A stretch of 64,000 nt of DNA from Vogesella oryzae. Lineage in GTDB: Bacteria; Pseudomonadota; Gammaproteobacteria; Burkholderiales; Chromobacteriaceae. Positions 48,658 to 57,695 of this stretch are shown here, one piece after another (positions within the stretch are counted from its first letter, which is position 1; the number at the start of each line of letters is the position of its first letter). A program made the position numbers and the translations under genes. The notes beneath the pieces are model-generated. The model was given only the letters and a program-made list of their open reading frames with translations, was not told where the DNA came from and searched no databases. The stretch lies in the NCBI RefSeq assembly GCF_902829295.1, contig NZ_CADEPL010000019.1, positions 1-64,000 on the forward strand. Direction: 5' to 3'.

Positions 48658-49554
48658 ATGATCCACAGCTACCAACCCCGCCGCCAGCCATGCAGCGAGC
48701 GTCTCACGCTCAACCATCATGACTACCACATCCTGCGCTGGGGCGACCCGTCGGCGCCGCTACTGTTCATGCTGCACGGCTGGATGGATTGCGCCGCCAC
48801 CTTCCAGTTCACCGTGGATGCGCTGGATGATGGCTGGCAGATCATCGCCCCGGACTGGCGCGGTTTTGGCGACAGCGCCTGGAACAGCGACAGCTACTAT
48901 TCGCCGGACTATCTGGCCGATCTGGATGCCCTGCTGCAGCATTACAGCCCGCATGCTGCGGCCAACCTTGTCGGCCACAGCATGGGGTCGATGGTTGCCG
49001 GTCTGTATGCCGGCATCCGCCCGGAACGGGTGGCGAAGCTGGCGCTGGTGGAGGGCTTCGGTCTGCCGCCGTCACGCCCGTCCGAAGCACCGGGGCGCTA
49101 TGGCAACTGGTTGAAGGAAAAGCGCCAGCCGCCGGCCTTTGCCCCTCTGGGCGGGATCGAGGAGCTGGCCAGCAAGCTGGTTGGCCGCAATGCCTACCTG
49201 CCGCTACCGCAGGCGCGTTTCATGGCCACCGCCCTCACCCGCTGGCAAGCGGATGCCCTGCGCTACCGGGCCGACCCGCGCCACAAAATGGTGAATCCGG
49301 TGCTGTACCGGCTGGAGGAAGCCATGGCCTGCTGGCGCCGCATCACCGCGCCGGTACTGTGGGTGGTGGCGGAAGAGGCACTGGGAACACCAATGGCGCG
49401 TGGCATCGCGCCCACACTGGACGAGCGCCGCACCTGCTTTGCCACTTTGCAGGAAGTCAGCATCGCCCGCGCCGGGCATATGGTGCAGTGGGAGCAGCCG
49501 GAGGCGCTGGCCGGGCATCTGGCGCGCTTCTTTGCATATGAACAATTGTCATAA
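48658..49554 (+). CDS. Alpha/beta hydrolase
   Basis: 298 residues, soluble. The fold is clear: oxyanion region LLFMLHGWMDCAATF, DWRGFGDS, nucleophile elbow NLVGHSMGSMVAGLY (Ser), and catalytic His in IARAGHMVQWEQPEALA. The acid is probably in the VVAEEALGTP stretch. The substrate is unknown; it could be an esterase or lipase. The RBS is weak. The stop lies 80 nt before hisC on the same strand. Confidence 0.9.
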   Translation: MIHSYQPRRQPCSERLTLNHHDYHILRWGDPSAPLLFMLHGWMDCAATFQFTVDALDDGWQIIAPDWRGFGDSAWNSDSYYSPDYLADLDALLQHYSPHAAANLVGHSMGSMVAGLYAGIRPERVAKLALVEGFGLPPSRPSEAPGRYGNWLKEKRQPPAFAPLGGIEELASKLVGRNAYLPLPQARFMATALTRWQADALRYRADPRHKMVNPVLYRLEEAMACWRRITAPVLWVVAEEALGTPMARGIAPTLDERRTCFATLQEVSIARAGHMVQWEQPEALAGHLARFFAYEQLS

Positions 49555-49634
49555 CCGCAGGCGCGATCCTCCCGTAAAGTTTTCGCCTCTGCTTACAACC
49601 CAGCGGCCCGCCGCACCAGCCTACGGACCACGTC

Positions 49635-50720
49635 ATGACCCGCTATGCCCGCCACCTGCAGGATGTCACCATCAACAACCCGTTCCCCGGCCTGCCCCGG
49701 CTCGAGGCACTGATCGGCCGCAAGATTGTCAGCCGCATCGGCTCCAACGAAAGCATGGCCATCGAGCAGCACACCGTCAGCCGGCTGTGGGGTGATGCAC
49801 TGTACGAGCTGGCCCGCCTGTACCCGGACCCGTATGCCACGGCAGTGCGTGAACGTGCGGCCACGCTCAACGGCGTGACGGCGGCCAACGTGGTGGTGGA
49901 TGCCGGCGCCGACAGCCTGATCGCGCTGTTCCTGCGCACCCGCGTCAGTCCGGGTGACGTGGTGGTATGCACCGCCGGCAGCTACCCGACTTTCCGCTAC
50001 TTTGCCGAAGGCGTCGGCGCCCGCATCGTCGAGGTGCCGTATGCCGAAACCGAGGGCGTGCTGCACAACGACCTGCCGGCCCTGGCGCGCGCGGCACGCG
50101 AACACGATGCCGCACTGCTGTATCTGGCCAACCCGGACAATCCTACCGGCACTTTTCACCGCGCCGATGCTATCGACACGCTGCAGAGCCAGTTGCCTGC
50201 CGACTGCCTGCTGCTGCTGGACGAAGCCTATATCGACTTCTGCGCCGAGGGCGAACGCCAGGGCGTGCTGCCGAATACCGCCCGCCTGCGCACCCTGTCC
50301 AAGGCACACGGTCTAGCTGGCCTGCGCGTCGGCTATGCCATTGCACCGGAAGAGTGGATTGCCAAGGCTGACCAGATCCGCACCCAGTTTGCGGTATCCA
50401 GCGTCGCGCAGGCCGCCGCTACCGCCGCGCTGAACGATCCGGACTGCAGCGCACGACTGATCGCCGACACCCTGCAATTGCGCGACCAGCTGGCCAGCGC
50501 ACTGTTGCAGCGCGGGCTACAAATCCTGCCGTCACATACCAATTTTGTCGCCATCGTTTACCCGGATGCCGCCACGGCACTGGCAAAACAAAAAACCCTG
50601 CTGTCACAAGGGGTTGCCGTTCACCGCCCGCCGCACCCATCCATGCAGCATGTGCTGCGCGTCACTGCCCACCCGGATGCACTGCAAGCAACGGTGCTGG
50701 CTGCGCTGTGCCAGGCATGA
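49635..50720 (+). CDS. hisC: Histidinol-phosphate aminotransferase
   Basis: 361 residues, fold-type I aminotransferase. DAGADSLIALFLRT, YLANPDNPTGTF, LLLDEAYIDF and the PLP lysine, about K223, in TLSKAHGLAGLRVGYAIA are the HisC pattern. It converts imidazole-acetol phosphate to histidinol phosphate in histidine synthesis. No other his gene is nearby, so it could be a second copy or have a related role, such as aromatic amino-acid transamination. Confidence 0.9.
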   Translation: MTRYARHLQDVTINNPFPGLPRLEALIGRKIVSRIGSNESMAIEQHTVSRLWGDALYELARLYPDPYATAVRERAATLNGVTAANVVVDAGADSLIALFLRTRVSPGDVVVCTAGSYPTFRYFAEGVGARIVEVPYAETEGVLHNDLPALARAAREHDAALLYLANPDNPTGTFHRADAIDTLQSQLPADCLLLLDEAYIDFCAEGERQGVLPNTARLRTLSKAHGLAGLRVGYAIAPEEWIAKADQIRTQFAVSSVAQAAATAALNDPDCSARLIADTLQLRDQLASALLQRGLQILPSHTNFVAIVYPDAATALAKQKTLLSQGVAVHRPPHPSMQHVLRVTAHPDALQATVLAALCQA

Positions 50721-50778
50721 AAAGCACAAGTGGCGCTGCTAGAATGGGCGAAACATTCCATCGAAAGCCGCGCCGGTA

Positions 50779-51642
50779 ATGAGAGTCCCGCAATTCGACG
50801 CCAACACCACGTCCGAACTGGTGCGTAATCTGGTCATCCCGCCCCGCCCGGCCATCATGGATCAGCTGATGGCCTTGCGCAGCAATCCGGACATGAACCT
50901 GATGGACGTGGCCGACGTCATCTCCACCGACATTGGCCTGTCATCGGCGGTACTCAAGGCCGCCAACAGCCCGTTTTTCGGTGCCTCGCGCTCGCTGACC
51001 TCCATCCACCAGGCTGTCAGTCTGCTTGGCGTTCGCAATCTGCTGTTCCTGGTGCAAGGCCTGCTGCTGCGCCTGACGCTCACCAGCCAGAAGCCACCAG
51101 CCATTGAGACCTTCTGGGAGCGCACCATGCACGAGGCGGCCACGGCAGCGGCGCTATGCCACCGTCTGGGCCGCCCCAGCGAGGAATGCCAGTCCTTTGC
51201 CCTGTTCCGCAGCTGCGGCATTGCGGTGATGCTGATGCGCTACCCCAACTACGAACGCACCCTGCGCCTGATTACCCAGGCCCAGGACCAGCAGAGCAGC
51301 AAGATCGAACAGGAATTTCACGGCACCAGCCATGATGTGGTGGGTTACCTGGTTGGCCGCGCATGGCTGATGCCGGAAGACTTCAACCAGGCCATCCTGC
51401 TGCAGCACAGCCCGGAGCTGTTCCGTGGCGACAGCAGCAATCAGCTGCTGGATCACGAGCACAAAATGATGGTGGCAGTGGCGCGTGCCGCACAGCATGT
51501 ATGGCGCACCAGTACCGATAGCCACGGCGACCCGGGCTGGAAAGAGCGTGCCGAAGAGCTGGTTTCCTACTTGGGCATGAGCGAAGTGGAGTTCGAGGAC
51601 TGGGTGGATGCCATGCATGACCAGATCCACCAGCACCGCTGA
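50779..51642 (+). CDS. HDOD-domain signalling protein
   Basis: 287 residues, entirely HDOD: IPPRPAIMDQLMALRSNPDM, DIGLSSAVLKAANSPFFGAS, SIHQAVSLLGVRNLLFLVQG. HDOD is a relative of the HD phosphohydrolase fold that usually lacks the catalytic HD pair, and none is evident here. Such proteins act in signalling, often in motility or c-di-GMP circuits, by protein contact. It follows hisC by about 60 nt and has its own terminator. Confidence 0.9.
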   Translation: MRVPQFDANTTSELVRNLVIPPRPAIMDQLMALRSNPDMNLMDVADVISTDIGLSSAVLKAANSPFFGASRSLTSIHQAVSLLGVRNLLFLVQGLLLRLTLTSQKPPAIETFWERTMHEAATAAALCHRLGRPSEECQSFALFRSCGIAVMLMRYPNYERTLRLITQAQDQQSSKIEQEFHGTSHDVVGYLVGRAWLMPEDFNQAILLQHSPELFRGDSSNQLLDHEHKMMVAVARAAQHVWRTSTDSHGDPGWKERAEELVSYLGMSEVEFEDWVDAMHDQIHQHR

Positions 51643-51678
51643 TTGCCGCGACATCACATTAACGGTCTGAAACCTGCT

Positions 51679-51709
51679 GCCGTTCACTTGCCCAAGTGAA
51701 CGGCATTTT
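51679..51709 (+). terminator. Terminator of the HDOD gene
   Basis: A 12-bp perfect stem, GCCGTTCACTTG-CC-CAAGTGAACGGC, is followed by ATTTTAG. Confidence 0.8.
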
Positions 51710-51763
51710 AGTTGCCAGTTCGCCGAAATATGACTACAGCAGGCAACCCGTTATTGCCTGCGC

Positions 51764-52621
51764 TTAACCGCCCTCGCCCAGTGCTGCGCGCATTTGCTCC
51801 AGTTCCTGCAACCGGTCGTGAATATCACCCCAGTGCCGCGTATTCACCGCGGCAATCAGCGCGTCGATCAGCATCAGCAGCGGGGTGTTGGCATCCCAGC
51901 CGGCCGGACCGGCGGTGTGCGCCGCCAGCGTGTATTTGGCGCAGCGTGACACCGGCGACAGCCACTGGTCGGTGAACAACACTACCTGCACCTTGCGTTG
52001 CGCCGCCATCTCCGCCATGCGCTGCGCGTCCTGCCAGTAGCGGCGGATATCGAACACCACCAGTACGTCGTGCTTGTCCATGTCCACCAGGTGATCCGCC
52101 CAGCTGGCCGGCAGCGCGCGCAACTGGGTCACCTGCGAACGCACCACCTTCAGGTGATGCGCCAGATAGGCAGCCAGCGGCTCAGTCAGGCGCCCGCCCA
52201 GCAGCCAGATGCGGCGCTTGGGGTCGGCCAGCAGTGCCACCGCACCATCAAACTCTGCCGCGCTGACGTTGGCCGCGGTCTGGTGCATCAGCTCGCTCTG
52301 ACGGCGCACAAAGCCGGCCAGAAAATCGGTATTCGCCAGTTCCGGCGCAGCCTCGCGCCGCACCAGCGGCGACTGCAGCCGCGCCTCCAGCTCGCCGCGC
52401 AGCGCGGCCTGGAACGCGGAGTAGCTGTCAAAACCCAGTTTCCCCACCAGCCGCAACACTGTCGGCCCGCTGACTTCCACCCGCGCCGCCAGCTGGGCAA
52501 TGGTCTCCAGCCCCGCCACCGGGTAATTGGCCAGTAGCACGCGCGCGATCTTGCGCTCGGTCGGCGTGAGCTTATCCATTTCGGTGCGCAGCAATTCTGC
52601 AACAGAGCGGTTTTGCCCCAT
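51764..52621 (-). CDS. MurR/RpiR-family transcriptional regulator
   Basis: 285 residues. The N-terminal HTH_6 domain reads LTPTERKIARVLLANYPVAG, AQLAARVEVSGPTVLRLVGK; the C-terminal SIS domain (KRRIWLLGGRLTEPLAAYLA) normally binds a phosphosugar or similar ligand. The ATG at 52621 has GAGG 7 nt upstream. It diverges from the gamma-glutamyl amine cluster (176-bp gap containing a GTAAT-N4-ATTAC palindrome), so it is the likely local regulator of that pathway. Binding of an amine intermediate instead of a phosphosugar would be novel. Confidence 0.92.
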   Translation of the reverse strand: MGQNRSVAELLRTEMDKLTPTERKIARVLLANYPVAGLETIAQLAARVEVSGPTVLRLVGKLGFDSYSAFQAALRGELEARLQSPLVRREAAPELANTDFLAGFVRRQSELMHQTAANVSAAEFDGAVALLADPKRRIWLLGGRLTEPLAAYLAHHLKVVRSQVTQLRALPASWADHLVDMDKHDVLVVFDIRRYWQDAQRMAEMAAQRKVQVVLFTDQWLSPVSRCAKYTLAAHTAGPAGWDANTPLLMLIDALIAAVNTRHWGDIHDRLQELEQMRAALGEGG

Positions 52622-52690
52622 ATGACATCCTCGTTTCCAGCATTGGCGGTACTTGTCGACAGTTTGGCGGATGCACTGCGGGAGAGCAAC

Positions 52691-52704
52691 GTAATTTTTA
52701 TTAC
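52691..52704. promoter_or_regulatory. Candidate operator between the rpiR-type gene and the glutamine synthetase-like gene
   Basis: GTAAT-TTTT-ATTAC is a perfect inverted repeat 70 bp from the regulator start and 94 bp from the synthetase start, in an AT-rich gap. It is the only strong dyad seen there. Confidence 0.45.
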
Positions 52705-52797
52705 ATTTAACCGCTTGCAATTAATTTTTCTAACGCCTACTACTATGCACAGAGGGCAAGAAAACCGCCCCGGGTGACTGCAAAGAGAGAGGAAACC

Positions 52798-54165
52798 ATG
52801 GAACCGCATAACGTAAAGACCGCAGACGATCTGCGCACGCTGATTCAACAGCGTGACCTGAAGCAGATCAAGGTCGGCTTGTACGATCTGGACGGCGTGA
52901 TGGCCGGCAAGTATATGTCGCGTGAGAAGTTTCTGTCCGCACTGGACGGCGGCTTCGGTTTTTGCGATGTGGTATTCGGCTGGGACGTGAGCGACAAGCT
53001 GTACGACAACACCAAGCTGACCGGCTGGCAGCGCGGCTATGCCGACGCCCAGGTGCGGATTATTCCGGAAAGCTGTCGCGAACTGCCGCTGGAAGGCAAC
53101 ATGATCCTGCTGCAGGGCGAGGTGGTCGGCCGGCTGGAGGCGCTGTGCCCGCGCGGCCTGCTGCGCCGGGTGCTGCAGCGTGCGGCCAACCTGGGTTTCG
53201 AGCCGATGGCCGGTATCGAGTACGAATTCCTGGTGGCCGACGAAAACAACACCGAGCTGCTTTCCCGCCACTACCGCGACATCAAGCCGCTGGGCAACGG
53301 TGCCTTCGGTTACTCGGTGCTGCGCAACTCGGTGAACACCGAGTTCTACCAGGGCTTGATGCAGCTGTGCGACAGCATGGCCATGCCGCTGGAAGGCTTT
53401 CATGAAGAGACCGGCCCCGGCCAGCTGGAAGCGGCACTGGGCGTAGACAAGGCACTGCGCGCCGCCGACAACGCCGCGCTGTTCAAGACCTTTGCCAAGG
53501 TACTGGCTCAGAAGCAGGGTCGCACCTGCAGCTTCATGGCCAAGTGGCACCAGGAATACTCCGGCCAGGGCGGCCATATCCATATCTCGCTGAAGAACGG
53601 CAATGGCGACAATGCCTTCTTCGACCCGAGCCAGCCAGGCAACGTCAGCCGCACCATGCGTCACTTCATCGGCGGGCTGCAGGCGCTGATGCCGCAGATC
53701 ACCAGCCTGGCCGCCCCCACCATCAACAGCTTCCGCCGCCTGGTGCCCGGTTACTGGGCGCCCACCTCCGCGCTGTGGGGCATCGACAACCGCACCGTGT
53801 CGCTGCGCGCCATTCCCGGCAGCAACAAGTCGCAGCGGGTGGAATACCGCTTGCCCGGCGCCGACTGCAACCCTTACCTGGCACTGGCCAGCGCGCTGGC
53901 CGCCGGCCTGCACGGCATCGAACACGAGATCGAACCGGACGACGCGATTACCGGCAACGGCTACCTGCTGGATGCGCCACCGGAGCGCCGCCTGCCGCGC
54001 TCACTGTGGGAAGCCGCCCAGACGCTGAAGCATTCCGTGGTGATGCGTAACTGGCTGGGCGACGACTTTGTCGACCACTTCGCCGCCACCCGCGAGTGGG
54101 AGGAACGCGAGTTCCAGCGCCACGTTACCGATTGGGAATTGAACCGTTACTTCGAGATCATCTGA
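52798..54165 (+). CDS. Gamma-glutamylamine synthetase (PuuA/GlnA-like, glutamine synthetase fold)
   Basis: 455 residues. ATP-dependent joining of the gamma-carboxyl of glutamate to an amine is predicted. Glutamine synthetase motifs are present: GIEYEFLVADE, FHEETGPGQLEAALG, GQGGHIHISL, RLVPGYWAPTSALWGIDNRT and VEYRLPGADCNPYLALASAL. The N-terminal domain is short and lacks an adenylylation tyrosine block, placing it with PuuA/IpuC/GlnA4-type enzymes rather than GlnA. The start at 52798 has GAGGA 5 nt upstream. It leads a five-gene run with aldehyde and alcohol dehydrogenases, a gamma-glutamyl hydrolase and an ethanolamine-type permease, which suggests ethanolamine as substrate. Confidence 0.88.
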   Translation: MEPHNVKTADDLRTLIQQRDLKQIKVGLYDLDGVMAGKYMSREKFLSALDGGFGFCDVVFGWDVSDKLYDNTKLTGWQRGYADAQVRIIPESCRELPLEGNMILLQGEVVGRLEALCPRGLLRRVLQRAANLGFEPMAGIEYEFLVADENNTELLSRHYRDIKPLGNGAFGYSVLRNSVNTEFYQGLMQLCDSMAMPLEGFHEETGPGQLEAALGVDKALRAADNAALFKTFAKVLAQKQGRTCSFMAKWHQEYSGQGGHIHISLKNGNGDNAFFDPSQPGNVSRTMRHFIGGLQALMPQITSLAAPTINSFRRLVPGYWAPTSALWGIDNRTVSLRAIPGSNKSQRVEYRLPGADCNPYLALASALAAGLHGIEHEIEPDDAITGNGYLLDAPPERRLPRSLWEAAQTLKHSVVMRNWLGDDFVDHFAATREWEEREFQRHVTDWELNRYFEII

Positions 54166-54166
54166 C

Positions 54167-55552
54167 ATGAGCCAGCATTTTTCCGTTATCTCCCCTGTCG
54201 ACGGCAGCGAGCTGCTGCAACGCAATTATCACGACGCCGCCAGCGTGCGCGCCACGCTGGATGCGGCCAACCTTGCCCGCCGCAGCTGGCGCCAGGTCAG
54301 CCTCACCGAACGCAAGCTGATGGTTGGCCGCGCGGTGGACGAACTGGTAGCGCGCAAGGAGCGCATCGCCGAGGCGATTACCCGCCAGATCGGCCGCCCG
54401 ATCAGCCAGTCGCCGGGCGAAGTGCGCGGCCTGGAAGAGCGCGCCCGCACCATGATCGAGCTGGCCGAGCAAGGCCTGGCCGACGTGCGTCCGACACCCA
54501 AGGCCGGCTTCGAGCGCTTCCTGCGCCGCGAACCGCTGGGTACCGTGCTGGTGCTGGCGCCGTGGAACTACCCGTTCCTCACCGCCATCAACACCATCGT
54601 CCCGGCACTGGTAGCCGGCAATACCGTGATCCTGAAACACTCCAGCCAGACCCCGCTGGTGGCCGAGCTGTTCGACGAGGCCTTCAAGGCTGCGGGGCTG
54701 CCGGCTGGCGTGTTCCAGATCCTGCATCTGGACCACGCCGCCACCCTGCAGCTGGTGGCCAGCGAAGGCATCGACTTCGTGGCCTTCACCGGCTCGGTAG
54801 AGGCTGGCCGCACCGTGCAGCGTGCCGCCGCCGAGCGCTTCATCGGCCTGGGGCTGGAACTGGGTGGCAAGGACCCGGCCTATGTGCGCGAAGACGCCAA
54901 CCTGCCCTCTGCCATCGAAAACCTGGTGGACGGCGCCTTCTTCAACTCCGGGCAGTCCTGCTGCGGCATCGAGCGTATCTACGTACACCAGCGCCACTAC
55001 GATGACTTTGTCGCCGGCTTCGTGGAGCTCACCAAGGGCTACCGCTTCGGCAACCCGCTGGATGCCCATACCAACCTCGGCCCGATGGTACGCGCCAGCG
55101 CCGCCGCCTTCGTGCGCCAGCAGACGGCGGAAGCCATTGCCCAGGGCGCACAGGCGCTGATTCCGGCCGGCCACTTCGCCGCCGATGCGCCGGGCACGGC
55201 CTATCTGGCGCCGCAGGTGCTGGTGAACGTGAACCACGGCATGCGGCTGATGAGCGAAGAAAGCTTCGGCCCGGTGATCGGCATCATGCCGGTAAGCGGC
55301 GACGAGGAAGCGCTGCAATTGATGAACGACAGCCGTTACGGCCTTACCGCCTCGATCTGGACCGCCGACCGCGACGCCGCGTTGCACCTGGGCGAGCGGC
55401 TGGAAACCGGCACCGTGTTCATGAACCGTTGCGATTACCTGGACCCGACCCTGGCCTGGACCGGGGTGAAGGATACCGGTCGTGGCGTGTCGCTGTCGGT
55501 GCTGGGCTACAGCCAGCTCACCCGCGTCAAATCCTTCCACCTCAAAGACTGA
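54167..55552 (+). CDS. NAD(P)-dependent aldehyde dehydrogenase of the gamma-glutamyl pathway
   Basis: 461 residues, 1 nt after the synthetase stop. ALDH motifs: VLAPWNYPFLTAINTIVPAL, AFTGSVEAGRTV, catalytic Glu in LGLELGGKDPAYV, catalytic Cys about C265 in FFNSGQSCCGIERI, and EESFGPVIGI. By position it should oxidise gamma-glutamyl aminoaldehyde (from ethanolamine, gamma-glutamyl-aminoacetaldehyde) to the acid. It ends in a perfect 24-base palindrome of two 10-mers. Confidence 0.92.
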   Translation: MSQHFSVISPVDGSELLQRNYHDAASVRATLDAANLARRSWRQVSLTERKLMVGRAVDELVARKERIAEAITRQIGRPISQSPGEVRGLEERARTMIELAEQGLADVRPTPKAGFERFLRREPLGTVLVLAPWNYPFLTAINTIVPALVAGNTVILKHSSQTPLVAELFDEAFKAAGLPAGVFQILHLDHAATLQLVASEGIDFVAFTGSVEAGRTVQRAAAERFIGLGLELGGKDPAYVREDANLPSAIENLVDGAFFNSGQSCCGIERIYVHQRHYDDFVAGFVELTKGYRFGNPLDAHTNLGPMVRASAAAFVRQQTAEAIAQGAQALIPAGHFAADAPGTAYLAPQVLVNVNHGMRLMSEESFGPVIGIMPVSGDEEALQLMNDSRYGLTASIWTADRDAALHLGERLETGTVFMNRCDYLDPTLAWTGVKDTGRGVSLSVLGYSQLTRVKSFHLKD

Positions 55553-55563
55553 TCACCACTTCC

Positions 55564-55587
55564 GCTGCGGCCAACGTTGGCCGCAGC
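55564..55587. terminator. 24-bp perfect palindrome from paired 10-mers, inside the operon
   Basis: Two copies of the 10-mer (left ends 55566 and 55576) meet head to head between the aldehyde dehydrogenase and alcohol dehydrogenase genes. It could attenuate the distal genes or only act as a paired uptake site. There is no T-run. Confidence 0.65.
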
Positions 55588-55608
55588 CAGCGCACAAGGA
55601 CACGCACC

Positions 55609-56775
55609 ATGCAACTGAAAGGCAACTGGAACTACCCCACCGCCATCCGTTTCGGCGCCGGCCGCGCCAGCGAACTGCCGGTCATGTGTGCCGAGCTGGG
55701 CATCAAGCGCCCGCTGCTGGTCACCGACCCGGGCCTGGCCAAACTGCCGCTGATTCCGCGCCTGCTGGACTTCCTGCACAGCGCCGGTCTGGCAGCCAGC
55801 GTATTCAGCGACCTGCGCCCCAACCCGGTGGGCCGCGACGTGGATGCCGGCGTGGCCGCCTATCATGGTGGCAGCCATGACGGCGTGATCGCCGTCGGCG
55901 GCGGCAGCGCGCTGGACGTGGGCAAGGCCATCGCACTGATGGTGGGCCAGGACCGCCCGCTGTGGGACTTCGAAGACGTGGGCGACAACTGGACCCGGGT
56001 CAACGTGGCCGGCGTGGCTCCCACCATCGCGGTACCCACTACCGCCGGCACCGGCTCCGAGGTTGGCCGCGCCTCGCTGATCATCGACGAGAACGGCCAC
56101 CGCAAGGTCATCATCTTCCACCCGGCCATGCTGCCCAAGCTGGTACTGGCCGATCCGGAGCTGACCTGCGGCCTGCCGCGCCACCTCACTGCCGCCACCG
56201 GCATCGACGCCTTCGTGCACAACCTGGAAGCATTCTGCTCGCCCTACTACCACCCGATCGCCCAGGGCGTGGCGCTGGAAGGCATGCGCCTGGTGCACGA
56301 CTGGCTGGAGGCGGCCTGCAACAACGGCAACAACGTGGAAGCGCGCTCCCACATGTTGGCCGCATCCATCATGGGTGCCACCGCGTTCCAGAAGGGCCTG
56401 GGCGGGGTGCATGCGCTGGCGCACCCGATCGGCGCGCACTTCGACACCCACCACGGCCTGGCCAACGCCATCCTGCTGCCGTATGTGCTGGTGAAGAACC
56501 GCCCGGCCATCGAGGAGCGCATCGTGGCCGCCGCCCGCTACATCGGCCTGACCGATGCCAGCTTCGACGGCTTCCTCAGCTGGACTCTGCAACTGCGCGC
56601 CAAACTGGGCATCGCCCACAGCCTGGCCGAGATCGGCATCAGCCGTGAACATGCGGCAATGATCGGCCATGACGCCAAGCAGGACCCGAGTGACGGCGGC
56701 AACCCGCTGCCGCTGTCCGCCGACGACTATGCGGCCATCTTCCTGGCCGCCTGCGAGGGCAACGTCCATGGCTAA
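55609..56775 (+). CDS. Iron-containing (group III) alcohol dehydrogenase
   Basis: 388 residues. The NAD site is AVGGGSALDVGKAIAL and the motif TIAVPTTAGTGSEVGRASLI follows. Metal ligands are expected in GIDAFVHNLEAF and GVHALAHPIGAHFDTHHGLA (His residues). AAGGA lies 10 nt before the ATG. An alcohol dehydrogenase is not needed for putrescine use but is needed for an amino alcohol, so its place between the aldehyde dehydrogenase and the gamma-glutamyl hydrolase is the main hint that the substrate is ethanolamine or another amino alcohol. Confidence 0.92.
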   Translation: MQLKGNWNYPTAIRFGAGRASELPVMCAELGIKRPLLVTDPGLAKLPLIPRLLDFLHSAGLAASVFSDLRPNPVGRDVDAGVAAYHGGSHDGVIAVGGGSALDVGKAIALMVGQDRPLWDFEDVGDNWTRVNVAGVAPTIAVPTTAGTGSEVGRASLIIDENGHRKVIIFHPAMLPKLVLADPELTCGLPRHLTAATGIDAFVHNLEAFCSPYYHPIAQGVALEGMRLVHDWLEAACNNGNNVEARSHMLAASIMGATAFQKGLGGVHALAHPIGAHFDTHHGLANAILLPYVLVKNRPAIEERIVAAARYIGLTDASFDGFLSWTLQLRAKLGIAHSLAEIGISREHAAMIGHDAKQDPSDGGNPLPLSADDYAAIFLAACEGNVHG

Positions 56776-57472
56776 ACCGGTAATCGGCCTGACCACCTAC
56801 CCGCCGGGCCCCGGCCACGGGCCACATACCCCGGAGCTGTACGTGCAGGCGGTGGTGCGTGCCGGCGGCGCGCCGGTGCTGCTGCCGCATGTCGGCGCCG
56901 ACATGGTGGATGCCTGGCTGGCGCGGCTGGACGGCGTAGTGCTGATCGGCGGAGGCGATATCGAGCCGGCCCGCTACGACGGCGGCGAGCACCCCACCAT
57001 CTACAACCTCAACCCGGCGCGCGATGAAACCGAGCTGGCACTGACCCGCGCACTGCTGGCAAGCCGGCTGCCGACGCTGGCGATCTGCCGCGGCCTGCAG
57101 CTGGTGAACACCGTACTGGGCGGCAGCCTGCACCTGCACCTGCCGGACGTGGTGGGCGAGGACACCCTGCACCGCGCCCCGCCGCGCGAGCCGGTGCCCC
57201 ACGCCATCCGCGTGGCCGCCGGCAGCTGTCTGGCCGGCCTGCTCGGCGAGCACAGCGAGTCGGCCTCCTGGCATCACCAAGCCATAGCCCAGCTGGGTGA
57301 AGGCCTGGTGCCGGTGGCGTGGGCGCCGGACGGGGTGATCGAAGCGGTGGAACTGCAGGGCAACCCGCAGCTGACCGCAGTGCAGTGGCACCCGGAAATC
57401 ACCGCCGCAGACGATAGCCGCCAGCAGGCATTGTTCGACCACCTGGTGCGACTGGCCAGCAAGTCGGCCTGA
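56768..57472 (+). CDS. PuuD-like gamma-glutamyl hydrolase (class I amidotransferase, peptidase C26)
   Basis: 234 residues. The triad is visible: nucleophile Cys in LAICRGLQLVN, His and Glu in AVQWHPEITA. VVLIGGGDIEPARYDGG is the family's substrate loop. PuuD cleaves gamma-glutamyl-GABA; here, after an amino-alcohol route, the product would be gamma-glutamylglycine giving glutamate and glycine. The ATG overlaps the end of the alcohol dehydrogenase gene by 8 nt, so the two are coupled. Confidence 0.93.
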   Translation: MAKPVIGLTTYPPGPGHGPHTPELYVQAVVRAGGAPVLLPHVGADMVDAWLARLDGVVLIGGGDIEPARYDGGEHPTIYNLNPARDETELALTRALLASRLPTLAICRGLQLVNTVLGGSLHLHLPDVVGEDTLHRAPPREPVPHAIRVAAGSCLAGLLGEHSESASWHHQAIAQLGEGLVPVAWAPDGVIEAVELQGNPQLTAVQWHPEITAADDSRQQALFDHLVRLASKSA

Positions 57473-57695
57473 CCCCCTTCCCGCATCCCGGCTCCCCGCC
57501 TGAGCGTGCTCCCCGCACCGCAGGCGCGGCCCCCGGCTTGCCTGAAGGACAGCATCACCGCAGCAACGTTTTTTCGCGACGGCCGTGCGGGACAGTCACG
57601 ACCGCCGTACCACGCCTGAGCGCAACCGGCACAGACCGGACGGGCAAAGCGGCGCAAGCCACCATGCAAGACGATTGGGATCAAAGGAGAAATTC

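Noticed and set aside
52774-52797. Earlier start for the glutamine synthetase-like gene
   Set aside because: The first eight codons contain the ribosome binding site GAGAGAGGAAACC of the ATG at 52798.
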